42,499 nt of DNA from WHSV01 sp050694055 (GTDB lineage: Bacteria; Actinomycetota; CADDZG01; WHSQ01): contig JBOGWX010000137.1 of assembly GCA_050694055.1 (NCBI GenBank), positions 1 to 42,499 of the forward strand, given 5' to 3'. Below the pieces are notes generated by a model that did not search any database, was not told where the DNA came from, and was given only the letters and a program-made list of their open reading frames with translations. Position numbers and translations under genes: made by a program. Numbering within the stretch: position 1 is the stretch's first letter; every line of letters begins with the position of its first letter. Shown here in pieces: positions 18,054 to 27,134 of this stretch.

Positions 18054-18099
18054 GTGGCCCGCCCCACAAAACATCACTTTACTTATGGGGCGGACCACT
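18053..18099 (+). repeat. REPIN-like inverted-repeat element, copy 1 (47 bp)
   Basis: Left arm AGTGGCCCGCCCCACAA (18053-18069) and right arm TTATGGGGCGGACCACT (18083-18099) are inverted repeats with two mismatches in 17; on bottom-strand RNA these become G-U pairs. The loop is 13 bases. The left arm starts on the last base of the lon stop codon. The same two arm types flank 39945-40068 in the opposite orientation. It may end lon transcription, although no T-run follows. Confidence 0.75.
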
Positions 18100-18141
18100 A
18101 GGAGACAATCGAGGGGTCCGCCGTCGACCAAGGGAGTGTTC

Positions 18142-19479
18142 ATGCGCTTCGATGCCGTCGTTGTCGGGATGGGCCCCGGTGGTGAGGTTGCTGCGATCAG
18201 GTTGCTGGCTGCGGGCCGCAGCGTGGCGGTCGTCGAGCGCGAGTTGATCGGAGGGGAGTGCGCCTACTGGGCGTGCATGCCCTCCAAGACTTTGCTCCGG
18301 CCGCCCGAGGCGCGCAGCGAGGCGCGCCGAGCAGCGGGCGTCGGCGACCCCTCTTTGTCGTGGCCCGAGGCCGCGGCCTACCGAGACTTCATGGTGCGCG
18401 ACTACGACGATGCCAAGCAGATCAAGAGCTACGAACAACAGGGTGCGACGGTGTTCAAGGGGGCCGGGCGGGTCGCCGGTGCGGGAGTCGTCGAGGTGGG
18501 TGACGAGCGCATCGAGGCCACCGACATCTTGCTCGCCACGGGCTCGGATCCGGTAATCCCGCCGATCGAGGGCCTGGACGGCGTCGAGCTGTGGACCAAC
18601 CGCGAGGCGACCGAGCTCAAGGACATTCCGGAGCGCGCGGTCGTCATCGGCGGCGGCCCGGTCGGGCTCGAGCTGTCGCAGTTGCTCGCTCGCTTCGGCT
18701 CGCGCGTCGCGCTGGTCCAGCGCTCCGACCGGTTGCTGAATCGCGAGACGGCCGAGATCTCGAAGCTGTTAGCCGACTACGTGGCGGAGGACGACATCGA
18801 GGTGCACGCCGGAGCGCAGGTCGAGCGCGTCCGCAAGGATGGCGCCGGCAGCGTCGTCGTGCTGGGCGACGGGACGGAGTTACGGGGCGAGGTCGTCGTA
18901 GCGGCCACCGGCCGGCGGCCGCGCGTGGACGCTCTAGGGCTCGAGAATATCGGGCTCGACGCCGGCGACGGGGTCCCCGTCGATGGGAGATGCCGGGTGA
19001 CCGACGGAGTGTGGGCCCTCGGCGACGTCACGGGGATCTCATTGTTCACTCATGTGGCCAAGTACCAGGCCCGCATCGTGTGCGACAACATCCTCGGGAA
19101 GAGGCGCGTCGCGGACTACCGGGCCATCCCGCGCGTGGTCTTCTGCGACCCGGAGGTTGCGACGGTGGGGCTGACCGAAGAGCAGGCACGCGCCGGGGGC
19201 GTGGACGTCGCCACCGCAACCATCGACCTCGCGGCATCCATCGCTCGTCCGATCACCTACGAGCAGAACCCGCGCGGGCACCTGGGCGTCGTAGCCGATC
19301 GCAAGACGAGAACGCTCGTCGGTGCGTGGGCCGTGGCGCCGATGGCGTCGGAGTGGATTCACGAAGCGGTGCTCGCCGTCCGGGCGCAAGTGACCGTCGA
19401 CGTGCTCCTGGACACCGTTGCGCAGTTCCCGAGCTACGCCGAGGGCTATCTGCTCGCTCTCGAGAAACTGGAGGTGTGA
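18142..19479 (+). CDS. FAD-dependent pyridine nucleotide-disulfide oxidoreductase
   Basis: A 445-residue flavoprotein of the dihydrolipoamide dehydrogenase/mercuric reductase group. It has the FAD-binding GxGxxG (VVVGMGPGGEVAA), a redox-active Cys pair in CxxxxC spacing (IGGECAYWACMPSKTLLRP), the NAD(P)-binding loop (AVVIGGGPVGLELSQLLARFG), the second FAD motif (VWALGDVTGIS) and a dimerisation domain. At the C-terminus, where active lipoamide dehydrogenases carry HPTxSE, this protein has FPSYAE, so the catalytic His is replaced by Phe. It is therefore unlikely to be a true lipoamide dehydrogenase; a quinone- or metal-reducing role is possible but unproven. ATG 18142 (MRFDAVVVGMG) has GGGAG upstream. 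It follows lon but is separated from it by the hairpin element. Confidence 0.9.
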   Translation: MRFDAVVVGMGPGGEVAAIRLLAAGRSVAVVERELIGGECAYWACMPSKTLLRPPEARSEARRAAGVGDPSLSWPEAAAYRDFMVRDYDDAKQIKSYEQQGATVFKGAGRVAGAGVVEVGDERIEATDILLATGSDPVIPPIEGLDGVELWTNREATELKDIPERAVVIGGGPVGLELSQLLARFGSRVALVQRSDRLLNRETAEISKLLADYVAEDDIEVHAGAQVERVRKDGAGSVVVLGDGTELRGEVVVAATGRRPRVDALGLENIGLDAGDGVPVDGRCRVTDGVWALGDVTGISLFTHVAKYQARIVCDNILGKRRVADYRAIPRVVFCDPEVATVGLTEEQARAGGVDVATATIDLAASIARPITYEQNPRGHLGVVADRKTRTLVGAWAVAPMASEWIHEAVLAVRAQVTVDVLLDTVAQFPSYAEGYLLALEKLEV

Positions 19480-19503
19480 CCTCTAGGTTCCTGCGGACTG
19501 AAG

Positions 19504-19551
19504 CTCTCGGACCCTTAGGGGTGCACGAGACGACACCTCAGGGTCCGAGAG
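19504..19551. terminator. bidirectional hairpin terminator
   Basis: CTCTCGGACCCT (19504-19515) and AGGGTCCGAGAG (19540-19551) form a perfect 12-bp stem, extended inward by a weaker GGGGTG/CACCTC pairing. It sits between two convergent genes (ends at 19479 and 19573), the usual place for a terminator shared by both strands. There is no clear T-run on either side. Confidence 0.7.
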
Positions 19552-19572
19552 TGCCCCAAGCTGGCGGCGTCG

Positions 19573-22095
19573 CTATTCGGTCGTGACGACCAGCCTGTGG
19601 TTCGCCGAGGTCGTGGTGTCCACGTGGACTTCCCGGCCGCGCGACGTCACGACCTCTTCGTAGACCACCGGCGCTCCGTCGAGTGTCACCGATTCGATCG
19701 TCGCGTCTTCGGGAATCGTGTGCCCGATCGTGAGTGACCACGGCTCACCGGTCGCCTCGACCTCGGTCACGTACTGGTGGTCTTCTCGAGCCGCAGAGGC
19801 TGCAACCGATGCGGATCCCACCGCAAGGTCGGTTACCGACAGACCGGGCCACGAATCCGGCACCTGGGGAACGACGTAGAGGTGTCCGTCCGGCACGTCG
19901 GGCCTTATGCCCAGGAAGTGGTGGATCACCGGCCATTGCACTCCGTAGGACGACCACGCCTGCATGAACATGGCCCGTTCCCGGAAATCGACGAAGGGGT
20001 CGTACTCGGGGCTGGGGGCGATCTCCGGCAGCGCGCCGGGCATCTCGAGATCGAGCTGGTCCGAGATCGTGTGCATATAGAAGGGGGCCTGGTCGTCGGC
20101 CACACGTCCGTAGTTGGCCTCGGCCACGGCCATGACCGACGAGGGGAGCGTCCAGCACCTGAGTTCGCCGGCGCCGACCGGTCCACCGCCAACGCCGGTG
20201 TGGAAGAGACCACAGTCGCCCGTGAAGGTGTCGGACTCGAGCCTGTCCAGCGCGGTGTGCGCGTGTTCCCTCGTCGCCAGCTCGAGATCGCCGGTGGTGG
20301 GGTCCAGTCCCACTTGGTCGAGCACGACCTCCATCGGCGTCGCGTTGATCCAGTGGTATTGCTGGAGCTTCTGGTCGGGTGCGGTGCAGACGTTGCTGCC
20401 CTCCTCACCCTCGTCGCCCGAGTTGCAGCGCGAGTCGGCGTACAGATTCTCGTCGTCCATCCACCAGGCATCCTCGAATCCGCTTTCCATCGCGTCTGCC
20501 TCCGAGCCGGCCCACTCGGCCGTGCCCGCGTCGCCCTTGCTGAGCGCCATGTCCTGCAGCGCTCGCAGCGCCTGCCACTGATAGGCGGTGACGTCGAGCT
20601 TCTCCGAGCCCATACCCGTGCGCTCGACCATGCCGTTTCCCTCCGGCCAGTTGTCTTGGTCCTTGTCGCAGGTGACCACACAATCCCTCGACATGACGTA
20701 GCGCAGGCCATCGACCACGAAGTCGTACATCTCGTCGCGGAACCCATCGTCGCCCGTCCAGCGCCACACGAGGTGCACGGCAGTGGCGAATTGCGAGGTC
20801 TCGTTCGTGTTGCCGGCGTGCTCGTTGTTACCCCAGTAGACGGACCCGTCGGTTACGACTTCGTGCACCACCTTGCCGGTGTCACCGTTGAGCATGCGCG
20901 ACACGACCTTGATCGAACGGAGATGCTCGGCAGCCGTATCCCACTGCCCCGACACCACCAGCGGATGGGCGGTGTAGGCGCCGTCGGTGCCGAAGTACCA
21001 GGGATAGTCCGGATAACCGGCTCCGATGCCGGTTAACTCCGGGACCGTGCCGACCGGCGCCGGATAGGCCCGGCCCTCGTCGACGTCGCGGATGTGCACG
21101 TCGGTCACGGTTCGCCGCAGCTCCTGCATGTTGAGCTTGCCCCAGTCGAAGGCGGCCTCGAGTCCCTCGTCGGGGAGATCGACCTTCGTTCGTCCGAGCA
21201 GCTCCTGGCGGTGTCTGATCTTCTCGTCGAGCAACGCCTCCGGCGCAGCGAGCGCCGTGTCGAGCGCAGCTTCGGCCTCACCTTTCGAGGTGTGCGAACC
21301 GGCCACCGCGAGCCACAGCGTCTCTTGCTGCCTGCCGTCGAGTCTGAGGTTCCACTGCATGCGACCGCCGGTGCCGTTGCCCTCCTCTGAGTAGCCGGCG
21401 CGCTCGCTCCTGGGGACCGGCCCCCAGATGTCGTCTCCGGCTCGGCCCGACTTCGGTCGCTGCGAGGTCCTCACCAGTGCGTGCCAGGGTTTGCCGGGCT
21501 CCTCGAACTCGAGCGTGCCCGTCGACCGCTCGTAGCGGCCCTCGTCCTTGCGGTTGAATTCCCCCGCGCTCGGCTCCGTCCAGCTCCAGGGATAGGCCGA
21601 GAGAATGTCGCTGCGAGCGTCCATGCGCAGCGAGAACGCCTTGGCTTGTCTGCCGGTGTTGCGGAGCTCGACGCCCACCAGCACCACCGGCGAACCGTCC
21701 GGCGAGAACGCGGTCTGAGTCATCCTGATGCCGGTCCGCGCCGGGAAGTCGAGGCGTGCGTAGCCGACTCCGGTCGTGTAGTTGCGCGCGGTCGGATAGC
21801 GGCCGTTGACGGCGAACCAGTAGCCGTCGAGCAGCTTGATCGGGTGCGCCCACACACCACCCATCTCTCCGCGGATGTGCCAGCCCATCGGAGGGAAGGT
21901 GCCGTCTTCGGCGCCGATGACGTAGGCGCGATCCCCGGCGGCCACCCAGCGTTTGTCGGCGAGATCGGCGCGCGTAGAGCGCTCGGGATCGGCCGTGGGC
22001 ACGGCGCTTGCCCGCGTTGCGGAGAGCGGGGGACTGACCAGAAGGAGCGCGACGGCGATGAATGCAGATGCTCGCAGCTGGCCGGCGATGGTCAT
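19573..22095 (-). CDS. secreted glycoside hydrolase-like protein ((alpha/alpha)6 barrel type)
   Basis: An 840-residue exported protein. A signal sequence (LRASAFIAVALLLVSPPLSATRASA) is followed by an N-terminal beta-rich domain (DRAYVIGAEDGTFPPMGWHIRGEMGGVWAHPIKLLDGYWFAVNG), then an all-helical region typical of six-hairpin glycosidases (AAFDWGKLNMQELRRT; YPDYPWYFGTDGAYTAHPLVVSGQWDTAAEHLRSIK; DKDQDNWPEGNG; QQYHWINATPMEVVL) and a C-terminal beta domain. Pairs of acidic residues around WYFGTDGAY and NWPEGNG are candidate catalytic sites, as in GH15/GH63/debranching-enzyme relatives; the exact family and sugar are not identifiable here. ATG 22095 has GGGGGG upstream. A GCCGATAA sequence (minus strand, 22123-22116) lies about 20 bases before the start, like a sigma-28 -10 box but without a good -35. 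Confidence 0.82.
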   Translation of the reverse strand: MTIAGQLRASAFIAVALLLVSPPLSATRASAVPTADPERSTRADLADKRWVAAGDRAYVIGAEDGTFPPMGWHIRGEMGGVWAHPIKLLDGYWFAVNGRYPTARNYTTGVGYARLDFPARTGIRMTQTAFSPDGSPVVLVGVELRNTGRQAKAFSLRMDARSDILSAYPWSWTEPSAGEFNRKDEGRYERSTGTLEFEEPGKPWHALVRTSQRPKSGRAGDDIWGPVPRSERAGYSEEGNGTGGRMQWNLRLDGRQQETLWLAVAGSHTSKGEAEAALDTALAAPEALLDEKIRHRQELLGRTKVDLPDEGLEAAFDWGKLNMQELRRTVTDVHIRDVDEGRAYPAPVGTVPELTGIGAGYPDYPWYFGTDGAYTAHPLVVSGQWDTAAEHLRSIKVVSRMLNGDTGKVVHEVVTDGSVYWGNNEHAGNTNETSQFATAVHLVWRWTGDDGFRDEMYDFVVDGLRYVMSRDCVVTCDKDQDNWPEGNGMVERTGMGSEKLDVTAYQWQALRALQDMALSKGDAGTAEWAGSEADAMESGFEDAWWMDDENLYADSRCNSGDEGEEGSNVCTAPDQKLQQYHWINATPMEVVLDQVGLDPTTGDLELATREHAHTALDRLESDTFTGDCGLFHTGVGGGPVGAGELRCWTLPSSVMAVAEANYGRVADDQAPFYMHTISDQLDLEMPGALPEIAPSPEYDPFVDFRERAMFMQAWSSYGVQWPVIHHFLGIRPDVPDGHLYVVPQVPDSWPGLSVTDLAVGSASVAASAAREDHQYVTEVEATGEPWSLTIGHTIPEDATIESVTLDGAPVVYEEVVTSRGREVHVDTTTSANHRLVVTTE

Positions 22096-22197
22096 GGTTC
22101 CCCCCGTTTGCCCGGTTATCGGCTTCCGTATCCGAATAGTCCAAGATAACTGCTTGGCCCGGGGGCTGGGTTCGTCCTCGGCCTTCGGGGCGCCAAC

Positions 22198-24210
22198 CTA
22201 CGGATTCTTGGTGGCCGGGCGGCTTATCCGGGCGCGGTGCACGTGGGTGTCGTGCCCTCGGGAGAGCACGCGATGAACGATGCCGTCCCGGCCGAGGGTG
22301 ACCAGGCCGAGGTTGTTCTCACCGATCAGAACCGAGCGGGCTCGGCCCTCGGGCCGAACGTAGACACGGCACTCGCGAAAGTCGGGTGGCGCCTCGATGC
22401 CGAGGAGCTCGACGTGACGAGGAGCCAGAAAGACGGGCGAGTCATCGGCCCATTCGTCTACGTTGACGGGGCGGAACAAGATCTTCTTGCTCAGCGCGTC
22501 GGGGGCCTCGTGATCCGGCGGCTTGTCCCACCCCAGGCGTTCGTGCTTGGTGCGCAGGAAGTGGCCCATGCCGTTGAGCCCCGCCTTCGCGACGAGGTTG
22601 GCGTGCTTGAAGCCGCTGCTCACGAGTTGGACGACGTCGAGCTCCCGGTCGTGGATCGAGAAACGCGCCTCGGCGTTGACGCCGTAGTGAACGTCGCCCG
22701 ACAGGATGACGCAGGGATCCGGCCGGAGCTCCTCGATGAGCAGGCGCATGAAGTCGACGAGCCCGCGCAGATTCGAATGCCAGGCCTCGAAGTCGATCTC
22801 GTAGGGTCCGAGCTTACCGACGAGGTACTTCTGACGCCGTTCCTGGAACTCGAAGCCGAATACGGGAACGGGGGAGATGAGGATCAACGGCGTGCCCGGC
22901 TCGTGCCCCGCGTCCGCGGCCAGCTTCGACACTCTTCGTAGTTCGCCGTCGCGAATGAGTCGCGCCCCGCCCTCGGGGCTGTCGTAGTGACGCTGAGTGC
23001 GCGTGTCGAGCACGACGGCCGGCGGTTCGAGCGGCGCGGCGTAGCTCCAGCGATCGAACGACCACATCGTCTCGTCGAAGGCGTCACCGTCGCCCGACGA
23101 ACCGGACACGAACGAGCCGATGCACTCGGCGAGCTCGCCGTCGGCCTCTCCCGGGCTGTTCCCCCAACCCTGGAAGGCCCAGTAGGCGGCCAGCGCATTG
23201 GCCACGACCCGGCGTCCCGTAGGGTTCCTTGCGGCATTCTCCCTCCATGCGCCCGTCAGGTTCCAGTCGTCGGTCACGTCGTGGTCGTCGAAGATCATGT
23301 AGGTCGGGATGTTGGCCAGTACTCGCCGGACGGCGGGGAGCGCGGCGCGCGCCCGCTCCAATGACTTCCGCTGGCTCTCGGCCTTGCGGCGTGCCTTGAA
23401 CCCTGCGGCCTTGTTACCCTCGTTCTCACCGATCAGCTCGCCGGCTGGGGGCAGCGACTCGGGCCACAGCTCGGGATTCCATGCAAGTGTGTACATGGCG
23501 GCCCATTCGCCGAAGCTCAAGAGGTGGTTGCCGGCCTTGTCCGAGGTGAAGCCGGCGCGCTCGGTCATGAGCTCGGAGCGACCGTTGACCGGAAGCTCGT
23601 CGAGTGAGTCGATGCCCGGGATCGAGCTTGCGTCGTTCTCACCTGCCAGCGCCGTCGCCAGGGAGCGAAGGTGTCCGATGAGCGGAGCGGCGACGTCGTC
23701 CGCGTAGATCTGGTCGCCGGTCAAGAACAACGCGCTGGGCCGCTCACCGACGTCGCCGGCCGTCTCGACGAGCGTCCCTTCGGCCGCCAGAAAGGCATCC
23801 TCGCCACCACCATGCAGCTGGCGGCAGGAGCCGTGCAGGAGGTGCAACGAAATCTCGTCGCCCCGGATGAAGAAGGTCGGCAGCTCCGCCCCGCCGAGGG
23901 CGATGCGCTGCTCGCCGTCGAGCAGACCCAGATCGCCCAGGGTGTGGGTGTCGCCGCCGCTCTCGAGTGTGAGGTCGTAGGCGAGGAGGGTATTGGTCGG
24001 GAACTCGCCGTCGCGGGGCGCGGCCTCTAGGAGGTGCACGAAGAGGCGGGGGCCGAGTCGAACCATCTCGCCCGTACCCCCACCCACCCTCTCCTCGCGG
24101 TTCCGCGCGAGGCCGACGGTTATATGGGCGGAGCAGTGGTCGCTGGTGGCGAGCCAGATGTAGGCGCGTTCGGCGGTCGTGCGGCGCAGGATGGGCCCGG
24201 CGAGCAACAA
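22198..24210 (-). CDS. PhoD-like alkaline phosphatase/phosphodiesterase
   Basis: A 670-residue metallophosphatase of the PhoD (calcineurin-like) superfamily. The N-terminal beta domain has PILRRTTAERAYIWLA, a usual PhoD-like opening. The catalytic core shows the metal motifs LFLTGDQIYADD, IPTYMIFDDHDVTDDWN and CVILSGDVHYG. No export signal is visible, so it may be cytoplasmic, unlike classical Tat-exported PhoD. The start is unusual: there is no in-frame ATG or GTG; TTG 24210 is listed, but the only good ribosome site (GAGGAGGA, 24233-24226) is nine bases upstream of an in-frame CTG at 24216, which may be the true start. It is co-directional with the glycosidase-like gene (102-base gap) and diverges from the helicase gene. 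Confidence 0.9.
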   Translation of the reverse strand: MLLAGPILRRTTAERAYIWLATSDHCSAHITVGLARNREERVGGGTGEMVRLGPRLFVHLLEAAPRDGEFPTNTLLAYDLTLESGGDTHTLGDLGLLDGEQRIALGGAELPTFFIRGDEISLHLLHGSCRQLHGGGEDAFLAAEGTLVETAGDVGERPSALFLTGDQIYADDVAAPLIGHLRSLATALAGENDASSIPGIDSLDELPVNGRSELMTERAGFTSDKAGNHLLSFGEWAAMYTLAWNPELWPESLPPAGELIGENEGNKAAGFKARRKAESQRKSLERARAALPAVRRVLANIPTYMIFDDHDVTDDWNLTGAWRENAARNPTGRRVVANALAAYWAFQGWGNSPGEADGELAECIGSFVSGSSGDGDAFDETMWSFDRWSYAAPLEPPAVVLDTRTQRHYDSPEGGARLIRDGELRRVSKLAADAGHEPGTPLILISPVPVFGFEFQERRQKYLVGKLGPYEIDFEAWHSNLRGLVDFMRLLIEELRPDPCVILSGDVHYGVNAEARFSIHDRELDVVQLVSSGFKHANLVAKAGLNGMGHFLRTKHERLGWDKPPDHEAPDALSKKILFRPVNVDEWADDSPVFLAPRHVELLGIEAPPDFRECRVYVRPEGRARSVLIGENNLGLVTLGRDGIVHRVLSRGHDTHVHRARISRPATKNP

Positions 24211-24356
24211 CGGCAGGCGGATGAGTCCTCCTCGACGACACCAGGGTGGTCAGGAACGGCTGAGCCTACCGGCCCCGCAGCCGGCAAGGTCCTCTACCGC
24301 AGGCGGAATCGCAGAAATGCGGTCACCGGTTGCGCCCGGCTCGTATGCTCGAACAC

Positions 24357-26423
24357 ATGTTCGAAACAGCCACAGAAGCGACGCCGTCCTATCTCGCCGA
24401 CCTGAACGACCGGCAACGCGCCGCCGTCCAGCACGGCGACGGACCCTTGCTCGTGATCGCGGGGGCCGGAACCGGCAAGACCAAGACGCTCGCAGCCCGA
24501 GTCGCCCACCTGATTGAGCGGGGCGCGGCCCCCGAGCGGATTCTGCTGCTCACGTTCACCCGTCGGGCTGCTCAGGAGATGCTCCGGCGGGCGGGCCGCC
24601 TGACCGGCGCCGGGCGGGCCGGGCGAGTGTGGGGGGGAACCTTTCACTCGGTCGGCAACCGCCTGCTGCGAACCTTCGGGCACGCGCTGGGACTGCCTCC
24701 CAACTTCACGGTCATGGATCAGCCGGACGCTGCCGACCTGATGAACTTGCTGCGGAACGAACTCGAGTTGGGTCACGGTCGGAAGCGGTTTCCGAGAAAG
24801 GAGACCCTCGCGGCGATCTACTCGCGCACCGTGAACTCGCGCATCAGGCTGTCCGAGGTCCTCGAGGAGGAGTACCCCTGGTGCAAGGACGAGGCCGAGG
24901 GAGTCGCCGCGATCTTCACCTCCTATACCACCCGCAAGCGCGAGCAGGCGGTGCTCGACTTCGACGACCTCTTGCTCTACTGGCACGCACTGCTGGTCCA
25001 CACCGACGCGCACGATCAGGTCGCGGCACTCTTCGACCACGTTCTCGTGGACGAATACCAGGACACCAACGGCGTCCAGGCGGACATCCTTCGGGCGATG
25101 CGGTCGAACAACACCAACATCATGGCGGTCGGGGACGACGCGCAGTCGATCTATTCGTTCCGCTCCGCCACCGTGCGCAACATTCTTGACTTTCCGAAGC
25201 ACTTCAGCGGCACGACCGTCGTGAAGCTGGAAGAGAACTACCGCTCGACGCAACCGATTCTCGACGTCTCCAACGCGGTGATTGCCAGCGCCCGGCGTCG
25301 TTACGAGAAGGAGCTTTGGTCGCGGCGCAACGGCGGTACGACTCCGCGGCTCGTGACCTGTCTGGATGAGGCCCAACAGACGGATGAGGTCTGCAAACAG
25401 GTACTAGAGGCACGCGAGCGTGGGGTGACCCTCAAGGAGCAGGCCGTGCTGTTCCGTACCGGCCACCACAGCGCCCACCTCGAGATCGAGCTCACCCGTC
25501 GCAACATCCCCTTCGTGAAGTTCGGTGGCCTCAAGTTCGTGGAGGCCGCTCACGTCAAGGACGTCGTCGCTCTGTTGCGCATCCTGGAGAATCCGCACGA
25601 CGAGCTGGCCTGGTTCCGAGTGCTTCAGCTGATCGAGGGTGTGGGGCCCGCAACGGCGAGCCGGATCATGGAGCACGTCGAGGTGCGCAGGAGCTCAGGG
25701 TCGACCCCCGAGCGTTCACCGCTGGCGCGCTTCATGGAGGAGCCCCCGTCCATCCCCAAGCCGGGAGCTGACGAGGTGACCGCTCTGGCCGAGGCCTTCG
25801 CCGCTTGCACTCAGGAGGAGATGGCGCCGGCGCTGCAGGTCGAACGGCTTCGTCGCTGGTGCGAACCGGTGTTCGTCCGGGTCTACGACAATTCCGCGGC
25901 GCGCGTCGCAGATCTCGTTCAGCTCGAGCGGATCGCCGCCGGCTACCACGCGCGCGGTCGCTTCATCGGCGATCTCGCGCTCGATCCGCCGAGCTCCACC
26001 GGGGATCTCGCAGGAGCCCCCTTGCTCGACGAGGACTATCTCAACCTCTCGACCATTCACTCGGCCAAGGGTTGCGAGTGGGACATCGTGTACGTCATCC
26101 ACGCGGCCGACGGAATGATGCCGAGCGACATGGCCACCGGAGACGACGAGGAGATCGAGGAGGAGCGGCGACTTTTCTACGTAGCTCTGACTCGCGCCAA
26201 GAACGACCTGAGCGTCTACTTTCCCCTGCGCTACTACCATTTGCGGATGGGGACGGCCGACCCGCATAGCTACGCCCAACTGACTCGCTTCATCAGCGAC
26301 GACGTCCGGGGTTTGTTCGACGAGCGCGCGCTCGAGACGGCGGAGGAGCGCACCCTGCCGGCCACCGAGCACGCCGGCGTCCAGGGCATCACCGACTTCC
26401 TGGCGGACCTCTTCGAGGTCTAG
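24357..26423 (+). CDS. UvrD/PcrA-like superfamily 1A DNA helicase
   Basis: A roughly 688-residue 3'-5' DNA helicase for repair or recombination. Conserved motifs in order: Q motif LNDRQRAAVQHGDGPLLVIAGAGTGKT (Walker A at about 35-42), LTFTRRAAQEMLRR (Ia), VLVDEYQDTNGVQ (Walker B at about 231), VGDDAQSIYSFRSA (III), LEENYRST (IV), STIHSAKGCEWDIVYVIHAADGMMPS (V) and EEERRLFYVALTRAKNDLSVY (VI). Length is normal for UvrD/PcrA. ATG 24357 and ATG 24345 are both possible and neither has a good ribosome site, which may mean a leaderless transcript. It has no partner gene: it diverges from the PhoD-like gene and converges on the MarR gene. Confidence 0.95.
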   Translation: MFETATEATPSYLADLNDRQRAAVQHGDGPLLVIAGAGTGKTKTLAARVAHLIERGAAPERILLLTFTRRAAQEMLRRAGRLTGAGRAGRVWGGTFHSVGNRLLRTFGHALGLPPNFTVMDQPDAADLMNLLRNELELGHGRKRFPRKETLAAIYSRTVNSRIRLSEVLEEEYPWCKDEAEGVAAIFTSYTTRKREQAVLDFDDLLLYWHALLVHTDAHDQVAALFDHVLVDEYQDTNGVQADILRAMRSNNTNIMAVGDDAQSIYSFRSATVRNILDFPKHFSGTTVVKLEENYRSTQPILDVSNAVIASARRRYEKELWSRRNGGTTPRLVTCLDEAQQTDEVCKQVLEARERGVTLKEQAVLFRTGHHSAHLEIELTRRNIPFVKFGGLKFVEAAHVKDVVALLRILENPHDELAWFRVLQLIEGVGPATASRIMEHVEVRRSSGSTPERSPLARFMEEPPSIPKPGADEVTALAEAFAACTQEEMAPALQVERLRRWCEPVFVRVYDNSAARVADLVQLERIAAGYHARGRFIGDLALDPPSSTGDLAGAPLLDEDYLNLSTIHSAKGCEWDIVYVIHAADGMMPSDMATGDDEEIEEERRLFYVALTRAKNDLSVYFPLRYYHLRMGTADPHSYAQLTRFISDDVRGLFDERALETAEERTLPATEHAGVQGITDFLADLFEV

Positions 26424-26538
26424 CGCGCTCCCGGCAGAGACCAGAGTCCCAGGACGGTGGATCACGTTTCGCCCCCCGCTAGGTTTGCTCGCCCAGCATG
26501 CGTGAGTCTGCGCTGAGATGTTCTCGCGCACCCGTTGG

Positions 26539-27048
26539 CTAGGCCTCGGGAGGGGAATGGGACCTACCCGCTCGATCGCAGGCGGTCGCGAGGGGCTCTT
26601 TGATCCTCTCGAACACCCGGGCGAGGGTCCTGGCCTCGGCCGCGCTCAGATGACCGGTGAAGTGCCTGGCGATGCCGTCGAGGTGCACGGGGGCGGCCTC
26701 GGTGAAGACCTGCGCGCCTCGGGGGGTGAGGACCGCGAAACAGCCTCGGCGGTCGTTCGGGGAGGAGGCGCGCTCGACCAGTCCCGCAGCAGCCATGCGA
26801 TCGATGAGGCGCGTCAGTCCGCTCTTCGAGAGCAGGATCCGCCCGGCCAGGTGGTTCATCCTCAGCCGCTGCTCGGGGGCGCGGGAAAGCTGAACGAGCA
26901 CGTCGAACCACGCGAGCGAAAGCCCGCGCTCGGTTTTCAGCTCCTCGTCGAGGGTATCCAGCACGCGGCGGTAGGTCTCGAGGAACAGCGCCCACGCCGC
27001 CAGCCGCGGTGCGTCCTGTGACGGGGCGGGCTTCGCGAGCTTCGGCAT
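26539..27048 (-). CDS. MarR-family transcriptional regulator
   Basis: A 169-residue winged-helix DNA-binding protein. It has a helical dimer region (AWALFLETYRRVLDTLDEELKTERGLSLAWFDVLVQLSRAP) and the MarR core (MNHLAGRILLSKSGLTRLIDRMAAAGLVERASSPNDRRGCFAVLTPRGAQVF). ATG 27048 follows a GGGGGG stretch; the frame is open upstream, but that part lies opposite the YceI gene. It is divergent from the YceI-family gene with 117 bases between, the classical layout for a MarR protein controlling its neighbour and itself; two 12-base TTG-N6-CAA sites in the gap are candidate operators. The ligand is not predictable. Confidence 0.93.
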   Translation of the reverse strand: MPKLAKPAPSQDAPRLAAWALFLETYRRVLDTLDEELKTERGLSLAWFDVLVQLSRAPEQRLRMNHLAGRILLSKSGLTRLIDRMAAAGLVERASSPNDRRGCFAVLTPRGAQVFTEAAPVHLDGIARHFTGHLSAAEARTLARVFERIKEPLATACDRAGRSHSPPEA

Positions 27049-27077
27049 CCCCCCAGAATAAGGCCTCGGCCAATTGA

Positions 27078-27134
27078 TTGCAGGAGCAACCTTCTGGGGG
27101 AATATCGCTGCGACCAGAATAGTTGTTAAAGCAA
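27078..27134. promoter_or_regulatory. paired TTG-N6-CAA sites in MarR/YceI divergent promoter
   Basis: TTGCAGGAGCAA (27078-27089) and TTGTTAAAGCAA (27123-27134) share TTG-N6-CAA symmetry and the half GCAA. They lie between the divergent MarR and YceI starts and fit the size of MarR operators. The first is a good palindrome (TTGC/GCAA); the second is weaker. In the same gap CCAGAAT occurs twice (27053-27059 and 27114-27120) and an inverted TTCTGGGGG near 27093. Confidence 0.45.

Noticed and set aside
19777..21036. A 419-codon open plus-strand frame
   Set aside because: It lies wholly opposite the glycosidase-like gene and has the Arg/Gly/His-rich composition of antisense frames in high-GC DNA, with no motif.
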